NCBI GenBank assembly: GCA_937967535.1
Contig: CALCMV010000216.1
Span: forward strand, 1 to 7,562
Direction: 5' to 3'
From: an uncultured Saprospiraceae bacterium
GTDB taxonomy: Bacteria > Bacteroidota > Bacteroidia > Chitinophagales > Saprospiraceae
DNA: 7,562 nucleotides
The translations under genes were made by a program, and so were the position numbers. The notes below the pieces were generated by a model, which worked only from the letters and a program-made list of their open reading frames with translations, was not told the DNA's origin and did no database searches. Below, piece by piece: positions 1 to 6,572 of the stretch. Numbering within the stretch: position 1 is the stretch's first letter; each line of letters starts with the position of its first letter.

Positions 1-132
1 ATACTACTATACATGATGAGAACCTTGCCACAAAGTCACAAAGACACAAAGGGTAAATCGCTGATAATTAAGTAAATATAATTTTTAAAATTCTTTGTGT
101 CTTTGTGCCTTCGTGGCGATGTATAGTAGTAT
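1..132. repeat. MITE-like palindromic element with octamer-repeat arms
   Basis: The outer arms are a perfect 14-bp inverted repeat (1-14 atactactatacat against 119-132). Inside them a second pair of 25-bp arms (27-51 and 93-117) matches at 23 of 25 positions. Each inner arm is three degenerate octamers: CACAAAGT, CACAAAGA, CACAAAGG at 29-52, and CTTTGTGT, CTTTGTGC, CTTCGTGG at 93-116. The centre (52-92) is AT-rich and has no ORF. Between outer and inner arm there are 12 nt on the left but only 1 nt on the right, so the element has lost symmetry. No transposase is present, so any mobility would be in trans (inference). The element lies downstream of the kinase gene and its transcript would fold strongly, so it could also stop kinase transcription. 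It may extend left of the window, and target-site duplications cannot be judged. Confidence 0.7.
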
Positions 133-161
133 GGTTGCTTAGTTTAGTCCAATCACTTAAT

Positions 162-177
162 AAATGTAAAATGTAAA
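162..177. repeat. Heptamer-repeat 16-mer, inverted copy of 4003-4018
   Basis: The 16-mer aaatgtaaaatgtaaa is a little over two copies of a 7-bp unit. Its exact reverse complement occurs at 4003-4018, in the loop of the inverted repeat before the kinase gene, so the two copies flank that gene in opposite orientation. The sequence is of low complexity, so chance is possible. Confidence 0.4.
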
Positions 178-183
178 TTTGTA

Positions 184-203
184 GGACGCGAGTGGACGCG
201 AGA
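184..203. repeat. Tandem 10-bp direct repeat
   Basis: Two adjacent copies, ggacgcgagt and ggacgcgaga, differ only in the last base. They are GC-rich and stand out in a very AT-rich gap downstream of the kinase gene. The rest of 133-267 is AT-rich, with no ORF or RNA gene that I can recognise and no classic GC-rich terminator hairpin. Confidence 0.6.
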
Positions 204-267
204 CATTTTTATTTAATTTATTTTTAAATTTTTAAATAATAAAAAAACATAATAACTTGTGTGCGTA

Positions 268-3200
268 CTATACAGCTACAGAACTTGCTACTTGTGCTTG
301 CACTTGCATCGGCAATTCCACATAAAAAGTCGTTCCTACATGTTCCTCTGTTTCAAAAGTAATCGAGCCTTTCGCATTCTCTACGATATTGCGCGAAATG
401 GCGAGTCCTAAGCCCATTCCTGAGTTTTTAGTGGTAAAATTAGGTACAAAAATAGACGACTGTTTTTCTTCCGGGATGCCGACACCATTATCCACAATTT
501 TCACCACAACGGTTTCGTGCAATTTTTCCATAATTACATCAATCTTGCCGCGTTTATTTTCGGGAATGGCTTGTATAGCGTTCTTAATCAGATTATTAAA
601 TACGCGCATCATTTGTTTTTTATCGGCAAGTACTGTTGTATTTTCATCCGGTATTGCCAATGAAAAATCAATATTTTCGCGTTCCTTAAATAAATCGTAG
701 ACAGAAATGACCAATTCGTCCAAGACAAAATTTTCGCTTTTTGCTTGGGGCATTTTGGCAAAGTTGGAAAACTCCGAAGCAATGTGAGAGAGGTTATCAA
801 TTTGCTCCAAAATGGTTCGGGAAAGTCGGTTGACTTGCTCCGGTTCAGAGGTTTGATAAACACGTTGAAGATGTTGGATACTGAGGCGCATCGGTGTGAG
901 TGGGTTTTTAATTTCGTGGGCGACCTGCCGCGCCATTTCCCGCCAAGCCAACTCCCTATTCGACTGTGCCAATAGCCGCGCCGATTTCTCCAACTCCGCA
1001 ATCATTTTATTGTATTCCGTTACCAATGCACCGATTTCATCTTCATTTTCCCAAATAATCGGTTCGTTCTTTTTACCCAATTTTACTTGTTTCAATTTCT
1101 CCCCAATCGTTACGATAGGTCGCGTCACTGAATTGCCGACAAAAAGCGCGACCACCGCAGCCACAAGGAATAAAAACACATACACATTCAACAAAGCCCC
1201 CATAAAATTCGACACATCCTGCCGCAGATTTGACTGCCGCGAAAAGTAGGGCAAGCCCAAATAAGCTACACGTTCACGCTCCACATTATACAAAGGCACA
1301 TAAGCCGAAAGATATTCGAGCGTATTGATGCGCTCATCTTGCGTGTATTGTTCCATCCCTTTATTGCGAAGATAATGCAGTGCAACGGGGTCTATCTTCT
1401 TGGAAATCAAGCCTCTGTCAAATATTTCTTTTTGCGATGACTCACTCAGCGAACCATCCAATTCGTACAAATTGATGTCCATATTATGAATATCAGACAG
1501 CTTATTTACATTCGGCAAAAAATTATCTGAAACCGGATGTTCTTGCATTTCAGACTTGGCGGTGGCGAGTACCCCGCGCACCTTACGCTCCAAACGACCT
1601 TGATGGTATTCCTGAAATTCTTGTTGAAAATAAATCACCGTAATCCCTCCAATCGCAACAAAAGACACCACAATCACCGAAATCACAGAGGCATTGATAC
1701 GGCTTCGCAGCGAGGGTTTATTCCCAATATTAATCCTATAAGTTCCCTTCGGCAATGCTTGTATCAGGCGATTGATAAAAATCAACATCAAAAACACCGC
1801 AAATTGTAGACAAAACATATAAGAAAATAAGGAAATAGGTTTCACCAAATCCTGTTGTTTGCTTGCTACTACGACGACCCTTTCTTCATTAGCCTGATGA
1901 ATGAGGTACTGCTGTCCGTTGCGCCTTTTGGTCGTAAATTCTGCACCCTCAAGTGGTTCAAATTCGAGTTGTTCGCTAAAAGATTTATCCTTTTGCTCTA
2001 CACGCTTTCCATTGCGATAAATCGCATAATCAAAAGCATCAAATTTTTGTTGATTTTTAGAATGATTATCCAATAATAATTCGGGATAAACATTGGATTT
2101 TTTGAGTGTCTTCGGCAAAAATTCAATCACAAATTTACCAATCGCTCTATTGTCATCTTCAATCGAAAGCATGGCAATGTACTGTGCCTGATTCTTATCG
2201 TCACTCCACAAATACAATTCGGGGGCAGTGCCTGTGGGGATTCCGGTATTTATCCGGTCAATGATGGATTCAAAAGGAGGTTCTTTGCCCCGAATCGCAT
2301 GACCCGATTTATTGTAAGTGTGAACATTATAATCGTAATGATTGAAAATATAACCTTTGATATAACGCCTTTCGATGCGGTCAATAATTTGTTTGCGCGG
2401 AGTGATGAGCGGGTTTTTGAAAAATGATTTAATAATATTATCATTGCGAATCCCAGCCAAAATTTCAGTCAGACGAATCTCGGCAGCATGGTCATTATCT
2501 TCCGACAATCGCTCGGCATAAAACTTCATCGAGGTCATATTTTTTTCATTATTCAATTGAAATAAAAGAATAGACGAAAATACGGAAAACACAATTATCC
2601 AACTAAATAACCAACCGAGTGTAAGTGATTTTTGTTGGTTAAAAAATTCAAATAATATAATAATGAGTGCAGCAAAAAGTATCAAAAACAACCACATTGG
2701 CGGCAGCACATCGAATATATTTAATAGTGTAAATAAAGCCAAACCAATACCTCCGAAAACAAGTTGTGTAGCTATATTCAGCCTCAATTTATCTACCAAT
2801 AATATCAATTTGTGGGTCAGAAAAAAGAAAGCGGCTGCCATCACAGTCATGCTCAACAGACCAATCAGACTATAAATATTCAGGCTGAAAATATTATCAA
2901 TTTCGAGCGAAATTTCAGAATTTAGCACCAAACTGCGATACACAAATCCCATCAAAAATACCGTTCCGAAAATAATGCTGTAAGCCATCATTGCCAGCCC
3001 ATACCGAGTTGATATATTGAGGCTCATCACATGCCGAAACCGCAGATTGCGATGCACAAAAACACTAATCCAAAACAACAAAATGACATTGATAAACAAA
3101 TCGCCAAGCGAGTTCATCCAATCATTGAGCGCGTAAAATCGCGGGTCAAACAAATCATAAGCAGCAAACGAACTTGTAAAACCAAAACGACTCACCAAGA

Positions 3201-3957
3201 ACCGCACACCCGCCACCAAAACCACAAAAAGCGGCACACCAATCCATGAATCATACCGCCGTATCACCGCCAAACAGAAATAGGTCAAAGCCATAATCAC
3301 CATAAAGAAAGCCGAGAGGTAAAAAAACAAGGCTTGTCGCGGAAGGCTCTTCCTGCCCCCTTTGTCTTTTACGGTGATATGGAAAAGCGGCTGCCCCGCT
3401 GTAGTGCGTATCCGCGTACCTTTAGGGCTGATATTCACGTATTTAGGTATTGTAGCAGGTGCAAATCCGTTTTGAAAATAATCATTCTCCGTAGCGTATT
3501 CGTAGTACACAGGAATGAGTGCTGTGAGCGTGTAGGCGTTCCCGTCGCTAGCCGTATAGCGGTCTTTGATGAACTGATAACGCCCTTTTTGGAGCTTTAC
3601 CATTTTCGAAACCTGCGTCCGGATAGGCTCGATTTCGGTGGAGTAAGGCAGCACTTTATTATTCGACCAAAATACCAAAGAATCTTCCCGATAAATGCAC
3701 AAAGTATAGCTTTGCACATCCAACATTTTTAATTGCTCTATGGGCAAACGGTCTTGAATCGCATTTTCCAAAAATTCGGTATCGCGGAAGTAATTTTGGA
3801 TGGCATTCTCTTGTTGGTGAAGGCTTGCCTCAAGTAGGTCAGCATATTTTTTCGGGTTAATTGTTCTGTTTGAAAAATAGTTTATCGCAAAACCACACAG
3901 GAAAAACAGCCCCGCAAGGAGTAACAAACCAATGACTGTATTTCTGTTATTTTGCAT
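268..3957 (-). CDS. Large multi-pass membrane sensor histidine kinase, NtrY-like
   Basis: This is an inner-membrane two-component sensor that autophosphorylates on histidine; its signal and partner regulator are unknown. An N-terminal membrane segment (about 8-27) precedes an extracytoplasmic stretch (28-205). A block of about eight hydrophobic helices follows (about 207-233, 238-256, 284-302, 318-342, 360-382, 396-414, 420-438, 446-467). A second extracytoplasmic region (about 470-705) lies before helices at 706-732 and 754-777, then a third (about 778-915) and a last helix (918-942). The cytoplasmic part has a HAMP-like linker (943-1000), an H-box QVAHEIKNPLTP with His1014, an N-box NLIKNAIQA with Asn1126, a G1 box DNGVG (1156-1160), an F-box NFTTK (1173-1177) and a G2 box GMGLGL (1180-1185). 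All catalytic motifs look intact. The H-box is typical of NtrY kinases, but at 1229 residues this protein is far longer than NtrY. There is no receiver domain and no response-regulator gene in the window. The start follows the hairpin leader at 3976-4060; the stop is TAG at 268-270. Confidence 0.93.
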   Translation of the reverse strand: MQNNRNTVIGLLLLAGLFFLCGFAINYFSNRTINPKKYADLLEASLHQQENAIQNYFRDTEFLENAIQDRLPIEQLKMLDVQSYTLCIYREDSLVFWSNNKVLPYSTEIEPIRTQVSKMVKLQKGRYQFIKDRYTASDGNAYTLTALIPVYYEYATENDYFQNGFAPATIPKYVNISPKGTRIRTTAGQPLFHITVKDKGGRKSLPRQALFFYLSAFFMVIMALTYFCLAVIRRYDSWIGVPLFVVLVAGVRFLVSRFGFTSSFAAYDLFDPRFYALNDWMNSLGDLFINVILLFWISVFVHRNLRFRHVMSLNISTRYGLAMMAYSIIFGTVFLMGFVYRSLVLNSEISLEIDNIFSLNIYSLIGLLSMTVMAAAFFFLTHKLILLVDKLRLNIATQLVFGGIGLALFTLLNIFDVLPPMWLFLILFAALIIILFEFFNQQKSLTLGWLFSWIIVFSVFSSILLFQLNNEKNMTSMKFYAERLSEDNDHAAEIRLTEILAGIRNDNIIKSFFKNPLITPRKQIIDRIERRYIKGYIFNHYDYNVHTYNKSGHAIRGKEPPFESIIDRINTGIPTGTAPELYLWSDDKNQAQYIAMLSIEDDNRAIGKFVIEFLPKTLKKSNVYPELLLDNHSKNQQKFDAFDYAIYRNGKRVEQKDKSFSEQLEFEPLEGAEFTTKRRNGQQYLIHQANEERVVVVASKQQDLVKPISLFSYMFCLQFAVFLMLIFINRLIQALPKGTYRINIGNKPSLRSRINASVISVIVVSFVAIGGITVIYFQQEFQEYHQGRLERKVRGVLATAKSEMQEHPVSDNFLPNVNKLSDIHNMDINLYELDGSLSESSQKEIFDRGLISKKIDPVALHYLRNKGMEQYTQDERINTLEYLSAYVPLYNVERERVAYLGLPYFSRQSNLRQDVSNFMGALLNVYVFLFLVAAVVALFVGNSVTRPIVTIGEKLKQVKLGKKNEPIIWENEDEIGALVTEYNKMIAELEKSARLLAQSNRELAWREMARQVAHEIKNPLTPMRLSIQHLQRVYQTSEPEQVNRLSRTILEQIDNLSHIASEFSNFAKMPQAKSENFVLDELVISVYDLFKERENIDFSLAIPDENTTVLADKKQMMRVFNNLIKNAIQAIPENKRGKIDVIMEKLHETVVVKIVDNGVGIPEEKQSSIFVPNFTTKNSGMGLGLAISRNIVENAKGSITFETEEHVGTTFYVELPMQVQAQVASSVAV

Positions 3958-3975
3958 TTGTGTGTGGCTTTTAGT

Positions 3976-4060
3976 GACGAGTTCATCAAGTTAGTTGACA
4001 CTTTTACATTTTACATTTCAAAAAAAGTGTCAACTACTTTATTATTTGGATGAACTTGTC
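3976..4060. repeat. Nested inverted repeat in the kinase leader
   Basis: The inner arms are a perfect 14-bp inverted repeat (3992-4005 tagttgacactttt against 4023-4036) around a 17-nt loop. The outer arms (3976-3987 gacgagttcatc against 4049-4060) match at 11 of 12 positions. The spacers between the stems are unequal, 4 nt on the left and 12 nt on the right. The loop holds two copies of a 7-bp unit (acatttt, acatttc). Read from the minus strand, it would form a two-tier hairpin in the kinase mRNA leader, ending 18 nt before the start codon. The right outer arm also contains the TTG box of the opposing phosphorylase promoter, so the DNA form could affect that promoter too (inference). Confidence 0.75.
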
Positions 4061-4087
4061 CTTTTAGTCCGATATAAATTACCTTTG
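4056..4087 (+). promoter_or_regulatory. Predicted Bacteroidota promoter for purine nucleoside phosphorylase
   Basis: A -33 box TTG (4056-4058) and a -7 box TACCTTTG (4080-4087, exact TAnnTTTG) are 21 bp apart. Transcription would start near 4094 and give a leader of about 55 nt. The long in-frame extension of the phosphorylase ORF back to 3995 spans this promoter, which argues for the start at 4148. The call rests on a consensus match only. Confidence 0.6.
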
Positions 4088-4117
4088 TATCAAATTTTGT
4101 TCCTGAAATACGATATA

Positions 4118-4148
4118 CAAATATACTTCAAAAAAAATAAGAACACAA
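4118..4148 (-). promoter_or_regulatory. Predicted promoter for the histidine kinase
   Basis: On the minus strand, TTG (4148-4146) and TATATTTG (4125-4118, exact TAnnTTTG) are 20 bp apart. The start point would be near 4111, giving a leader of about 150 nt that contains the whole nested repeat at 3976-4060. It faces the phosphorylase promoter, so the 5' ends of the two transcripts may overlap by some 15-20 nt. The region is AT-rich, so a chance match is possible. Confidence 0.45.
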
Positions 4149-4993
4149 TGACCCCAACACCACAACACAAACACATGCTTTACAACCAAATTCAAGAATC
4201 ACTCACCTACCTCCGCACCCAAACAAATTTCCAAGCGGATTATGGCATCATACTCGGCACAGGCTTGAGCAACTTGACGGAACATATCGAAATTGAAGCA
4301 GAAATTGACTACAAAAACATTCCGCATTTCCCTGTTTCTACGGTAGCAACGCATAAAGGAAAATTGGTTTTTGGAACATTCGCCGGACAAAAAATCGTGG
4401 CGATGGCAGGGCGATTTCACTACTACGAAGGTTACTCAATGAAGCAAGTCACCTTTCCCGTAAGGGTGATGAAAGCATTGGGCATCAAACAATTATTTAT
4501 CTCCAATGCAGCCGGCAGCACCAATGCCGATATACAAGCCGGCGACCTCGTTTTTGTACGCGACCACATCAACCTACAACCCGAAAACCCACTAAGAGGA
4601 GTGAATGATGAACGCCTCGGTCCGCGATTTCCCGACATGCTCCATACTTACGATATTGAACTGAACAAAAAAGCCCTCAAAATTGCTCGCACACACCACA
4701 TCCGCGCACACGAAGGCGTATACATAGGCTTGCAAGGTCCGAATCTCGAAACACCTGCCGAGTATGAATATTTACACCGTATCGGCGGCGATATTGTCGG
4801 AATGTCTACTGTGCCGGAAGTCTTGGTGGCGCGACATGCAGGGCTATCCGTTTTTGTAATCTCGGTGGTATCGAACCAATGCTATCCGATTGAAAATATT
4901 GTAGAAACGACCCTCGAAGATGTCATTGAAGTCGTAGAAAAAGCTGCACCCAATATGCGTTTTATCTTACAACGATTAATGGTTAACGATTAA
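4148..4993 (+). CDS. punA: Purine nucleoside phosphorylase (PNP/MTAP family, trimeric type)
   Basis: This cytoplasmic enzyme splits purine nucleosides with phosphate into free base and (deoxy)ribose 1-phosphate, for purine salvage. The 281 residues match the length of the trimeric, human-like class. Visible motifs are the phosphate loop GTGLS (37-41), HKGKLVFG (69-76), GRFHYYEGY (88-96), NAAGS (120-124), RDHINL (138-143), NPLRGVNDERLGPRFP (147-162), ETPAEY (201-206), GMSTVPEV (218-225) and SNQC (242-245). Glu201 and Asn243 correspond to the human residues that select 6-oxopurines, so inosine and guanosine are the likely substrates (family knowledge). The start at 4148 follows an A-rich stretch and a predicted promoter; ATG at 4175 is an alternative. 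The frame stays open back to 3995, but that part crosses the promoter and repeat and adds no family sequence. The last codons (RLMVND, stop) lie inside a heptamer repeat shared with the intergenic region. The neighbour manC is convergent. Symbol confidence is moderate. Confidence 0.94.
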   Translation: MTPTPQHKHMLYNQIQESLTYLRTQTNFQADYGIILGTGLSNLTEHIEIEAEIDYKNIPHFPVSTVATHKGKLVFGTFAGQKIVAMAGRFHYYEGYSMKQVTFPVRVMKALGIKQLFISNAAGSTNADIQAGDLVFVRDHINLQPENPLRGVNDERLGPRFPDMLHTYDIELNKKALKIARTHHIRAHEGVYIGLQGPNLETPAEYEYLHRIGGDIVGMSTVPEVLVARHAGLSVFVISVVSNQCYPIENIVETTLEDVIEVVEKAAPNMRFILQRLMVND

Positions 4994-5121
4994 TGGTTAA
5001 TGGTTAATAAATTTATTTTTTTATTAATTAAAAATCAAATAATGTGCTTTTTATTTTGATAATTAAAAATTTACGAAGTAAATTTATTTCAAAATTAACC
5101 ATTAACCATTAACCATTAATC
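4974..5121. terminator. Heptamer inverted repeat, probable bidirectional terminator
   Basis: The left arm (4974-5008) is five 7-bp units: gattaat, ggttaac, gattaat, ggttaat, ggttaat. The right arm (5094-5121) is ATTAACC three times and ATTAATC. Units 3-5 of the left arm (4988-5008) pair perfectly over 21 bp with 5101-5121, and a shifted register (4974-5001) pairs at 26 of 28. The 85-nt interior is very AT-rich and contains a small hairpin with an 8-bp stem and 3-nt loop (5067-5085, aaatttac-gaa-gtaaattt). The structure lies exactly between two convergent genes: its left arm encodes the end of the phosphorylase, and its right arm stops 1 nt short of the manC stop codon. The position suits termination of both transcripts, but the stem is AT-rich and lacks a classic GC hairpin with a T-tract, so that role is inferred. 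Confidence 0.6.
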
Positions 5122-5122
5122 A

Positions 5123-6199
5123 TTATAAATACTTCTCTCCTTTTTTCTCTTTAATTTCTTTAGTAATTGCTTTGATTTCCTGTTCTTTATTTTTCGGATA
5201 AATGAGCAGCACATCTTCCTCGTCTACTACGATATAATTTTCCAAATCCTTTACTACGACCAATTTATCTTTGGGCGCACGAATGAGGCAATCGCGGGTA
5301 TCATAAGCGAGAATATTATCTGAATTGAGGGCATTATTCGCTGCATCTTTTTCAAATTCGGCATGTAAGGAGTTCCAAGTTCCCAAGTCCGACCAACCAA
5401 ATTCGGATGGAATGGTGTAGACATTATCCGCCTTTTCCATTATCGCATAATCAATTGATATACTTGGTGTTGTTGGGTAAGCAAGGTCTATCGTTTTTTG
5501 TTCTTTTTCTGTATTAAGGTCCTTTTTTATTTCATTAAAAATATTAAAAATTTCAGTTTGATGCGTTTCAAATGCTTGGATAATATTTGCGGCTTTCCAA
5601 ATAAAAATACCCCCGTTCCATAGGTAATCACCGCTTGCTACAAATTGGGTGGCACGTTGGAGGTCGGGCTTTTCGGTAAATCGAATGACTTTATTAATTC
5701 CGGCTTCAATTTCATCATCAAAATTAATGTAACCATAACCCGTATCCGGTCGTGAGGGGCGAATACCGAGTGTGCAGAGTGCATTATTTCTTTCTGTAAA
5801 ATCAAGTGCTTTTTTTATGGTATTGACAAAATTATTTTCCTGCAAAATAATATGGTCGGAAGGCGCGACAACGAAATTCGCTTCGGGATTCAGCCTGTGC
5901 AGTTTGAAAGCAGTATAAGCTACACAAGGGGCGGTATTATTGCGGGAAGGTTCGCAGAGAATTTGGTCGTAAGAGATTTCGGGTAAATGTTCTTTGACCT
6001 GTTCGCGATAAATTTTGTTGGTGAGAATGTATATATTTTCTGCCGGACAAACATTCAAAAAACGCTCAAAAGTCAATCTAATCAGTGACTTGCCCGTACC
6101 GAGAATGTCTAAAAATTGTTTTGGACGATGCACACGACTACCGGGCCAAAAACGACTCCCGATACCCCCTGCCATGATGGCTACATAATTGTTGTTCAT
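5123..6199 (-). CDS. manC: Mannose-1-phosphate guanylyltransferase
   Basis: This cytoplasmic enzyme joins mannose 1-phosphate and GTP into GDP-mannose and pyrophosphate. GDP-mannose feeds mannose- and fucose-containing surface glycans and glycoprotein sugars. The 358-residue protein has the nucleotidyltransferase signature GGIGSRFWPGSR (11-22) with PKQF (26-29), then EPSRNNTAP (83-91), APSDH (112-116), TGYGYI (153-158), FTEKP (174-178), WNGGIF (194-199), SIDYAIMEK (248-256) and GWSDLGTW (268-275). A short left-handed-helix-like C-terminal part follows. It ends without the cupin phosphomannose isomerase domain of the longer, roughly 470-residue bifunctional enzymes, so it should be monofunctional; an isomerase must be encoded elsewhere. 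The ATG at 6199 directly precedes the conserved N-terminus. No other sugar-nucleotide or glycosyltransferase gene is adjacent, which suggests a housekeeping copy. Its predicted mRNA leader of about 170 nt holds the inverted repeat 6203-6369, whose near arm ends 3 nt before the start codon. Confidence 0.95.
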   Translation of the reverse strand: MNNNYVAIMAGGIGSRFWPGSRVHRPKQFLDILGTGKSLIRLTFERFLNVCPAENIYILTNKIYREQVKEHLPEISYDQILCEPSRNNTAPCVAYTAFKLHRLNPEANFVVAPSDHIILQENNFVNTIKKALDFTERNNALCTLGIRPSRPDTGYGYINFDDEIEAGINKVIRFTEKPDLQRATQFVASGDYLWNGGIFIWKAANIIQAFETHQTEIFNIFNEIKKDLNTEKEQKTIDLAYPTTPSISIDYAIMEKADNVYTIPSEFGWSDLGTWNSLHAEFEKDAANNALNSDNILAYDTRDCLIRAPKDKLVVVKDLENYIVVDEEDVLLIYPKNKEQEIKAITKEIKEKKGEKYL

Positions 6200-6202
6200 G
6201 TT

Positions 6203-6369
6203 GAATGAGTAAATGATTATATGAATAGATGAGTAAATGGTTTCAATGCTATAATGCTGAAATGCGTTAATGCTACAATGTTGCTAATACATTGGAAACA
6301 TTTACTTCCCGACATTAGTACGGGATTTCGTTTCACTCAACATCTATTCATCTATTCATTTACTCATTC
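6203..6369. repeat. 29-bp inverted repeat filling the manC leader
   Basis: The outer arms (6203-6231 and 6341-6369) match at 27 of 29 positions, with the first 14 bp (gaatgagtaaatga) perfect. A second nested pair (6233-6248 and 6290-6305) matches at 14 of 16. A small 5-bp stem (6307-6311 and 6321-6325) sits between the right arms. The right outer arm shows a period of 8 (catctatt units, 6341-6356). On the manC transcript the first arm would begin at about the predicted 5' end and the second would end 3 nt before the AUG, so the folded leader would place the start codon at the foot of a long stem. A role in translation control is inference; it could equally be a settled palindromic repeat. Confidence 0.75.
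6246..6285. repeat. Five tandem degenerate octamers
   Basis: Five consecutive 8-bp units read ATGCTATA, ATGCTGAA, ATGCGTTA, ATGCTACA and ATGTTGCT. They form the apical part of the inverted repeat 6203-6369, between its inner arms. They are not translated in any convincing frame. The same 8-bp period appears in the arms of the element at 1-132. Confidence 0.6.
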
Positions 6370-6375
6370 GAGTGC

Positions 6376-6406
6376 CAAAGTTAAGGGTATTCGATGCAGG
6401 GGACAA
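6376..6406 (-). promoter_or_regulatory. Predicted Bacteroidota promoter for manC
   Basis: On the minus strand, TTG (6406-6404) and TAACTTTG (6383-6376, exact TAnnTTTG) are 20 bp apart. Transcription would start near 6370, at the outer end of the inverted repeat 6203-6369. The leader would then be about 170 nt and consist almost wholly of that repeat. Confidence 0.55.
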
Positions 6407-6434
6407 CTCAATTGAAATATAAAATGAATTTTAC

Positions 6435-6467
6435 TTTGTAAATGCCTAATAAGAAAACGTATCTTTG
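6435..6467 (+). promoter_or_regulatory. Predicted Bacteroidota promoter for metK
   Basis: A TTTG box (6435-6438) and TATCTTTG (6460-6467, exact TAnnTTTG) are 21 bp apart. The start point would be near 6474, giving a leader of about 100 nt that includes the palindrome 6499-6559. It is divergent from the manC promoter, with about 28 bp between their upstream boxes. Confidence 0.6.
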
Positions 6468-6498
6468 CCGAAATTTTTTCACCCCATTTCATTTTGAA

Positions 6499-6559
6499 CG
6501 TAACACAGACATTTCTGTCTGTCTTGCTATATCTCACAGACAGGAATGTCTGTGTTACG
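6499..6559. repeat. REP-like double palindrome in the metK leader
   Basis: Two 24-bp arms (6499-6522 and 6536-6559) are inverted copies with one difference, which would be a U-G wobble in the metK RNA (6514 with 6544). The loop is 13 nt. Each arm is itself a small palindrome, acagac/gtctgt around 6 nt (6505-6522 and 6536-6553). The region can therefore fold as one long stem or two short hairpins, as in REP/BIME elements. REP families are often moved by RAYT (TnpA_REP) transposases; none is present here. The stem ends 13 nt before the metK start codon. Confidence 0.8.
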
Positions 6560-6572
6560 AAAATTAAATAAT

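Noticed and set aside
29..116. CRISPR-like array from the repeated octamers
   Set aside because: The units are 8 bp, directly adjacent, have no spacers and occur in inverted arms.
184..203. Replication origin or iteron site from the tandem decamer
   Set aside because: Only two copies are present, with no replication gene or DnaA-box cluster nearby.
389..3732. Several plus-strand ORFs of 70-132 codons inside the kinase gene
   Set aside because: They lie opposite a long intact kinase frame with conserved motifs and show no protein features of their own.
3995..4147. N-terminal extension of the phosphorylase ORF by 51 residues
   Set aside because: It spans the inverted repeat and a good promoter match, is unlike the protein family, and the ATG at 4148 gives the usual length.
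6474..6572. SAM riboswitch in the metK leader
   Set aside because: The leader is short and dominated by the palindrome; I could not find the SAM-I core or the SAM-II pseudoknot pattern.
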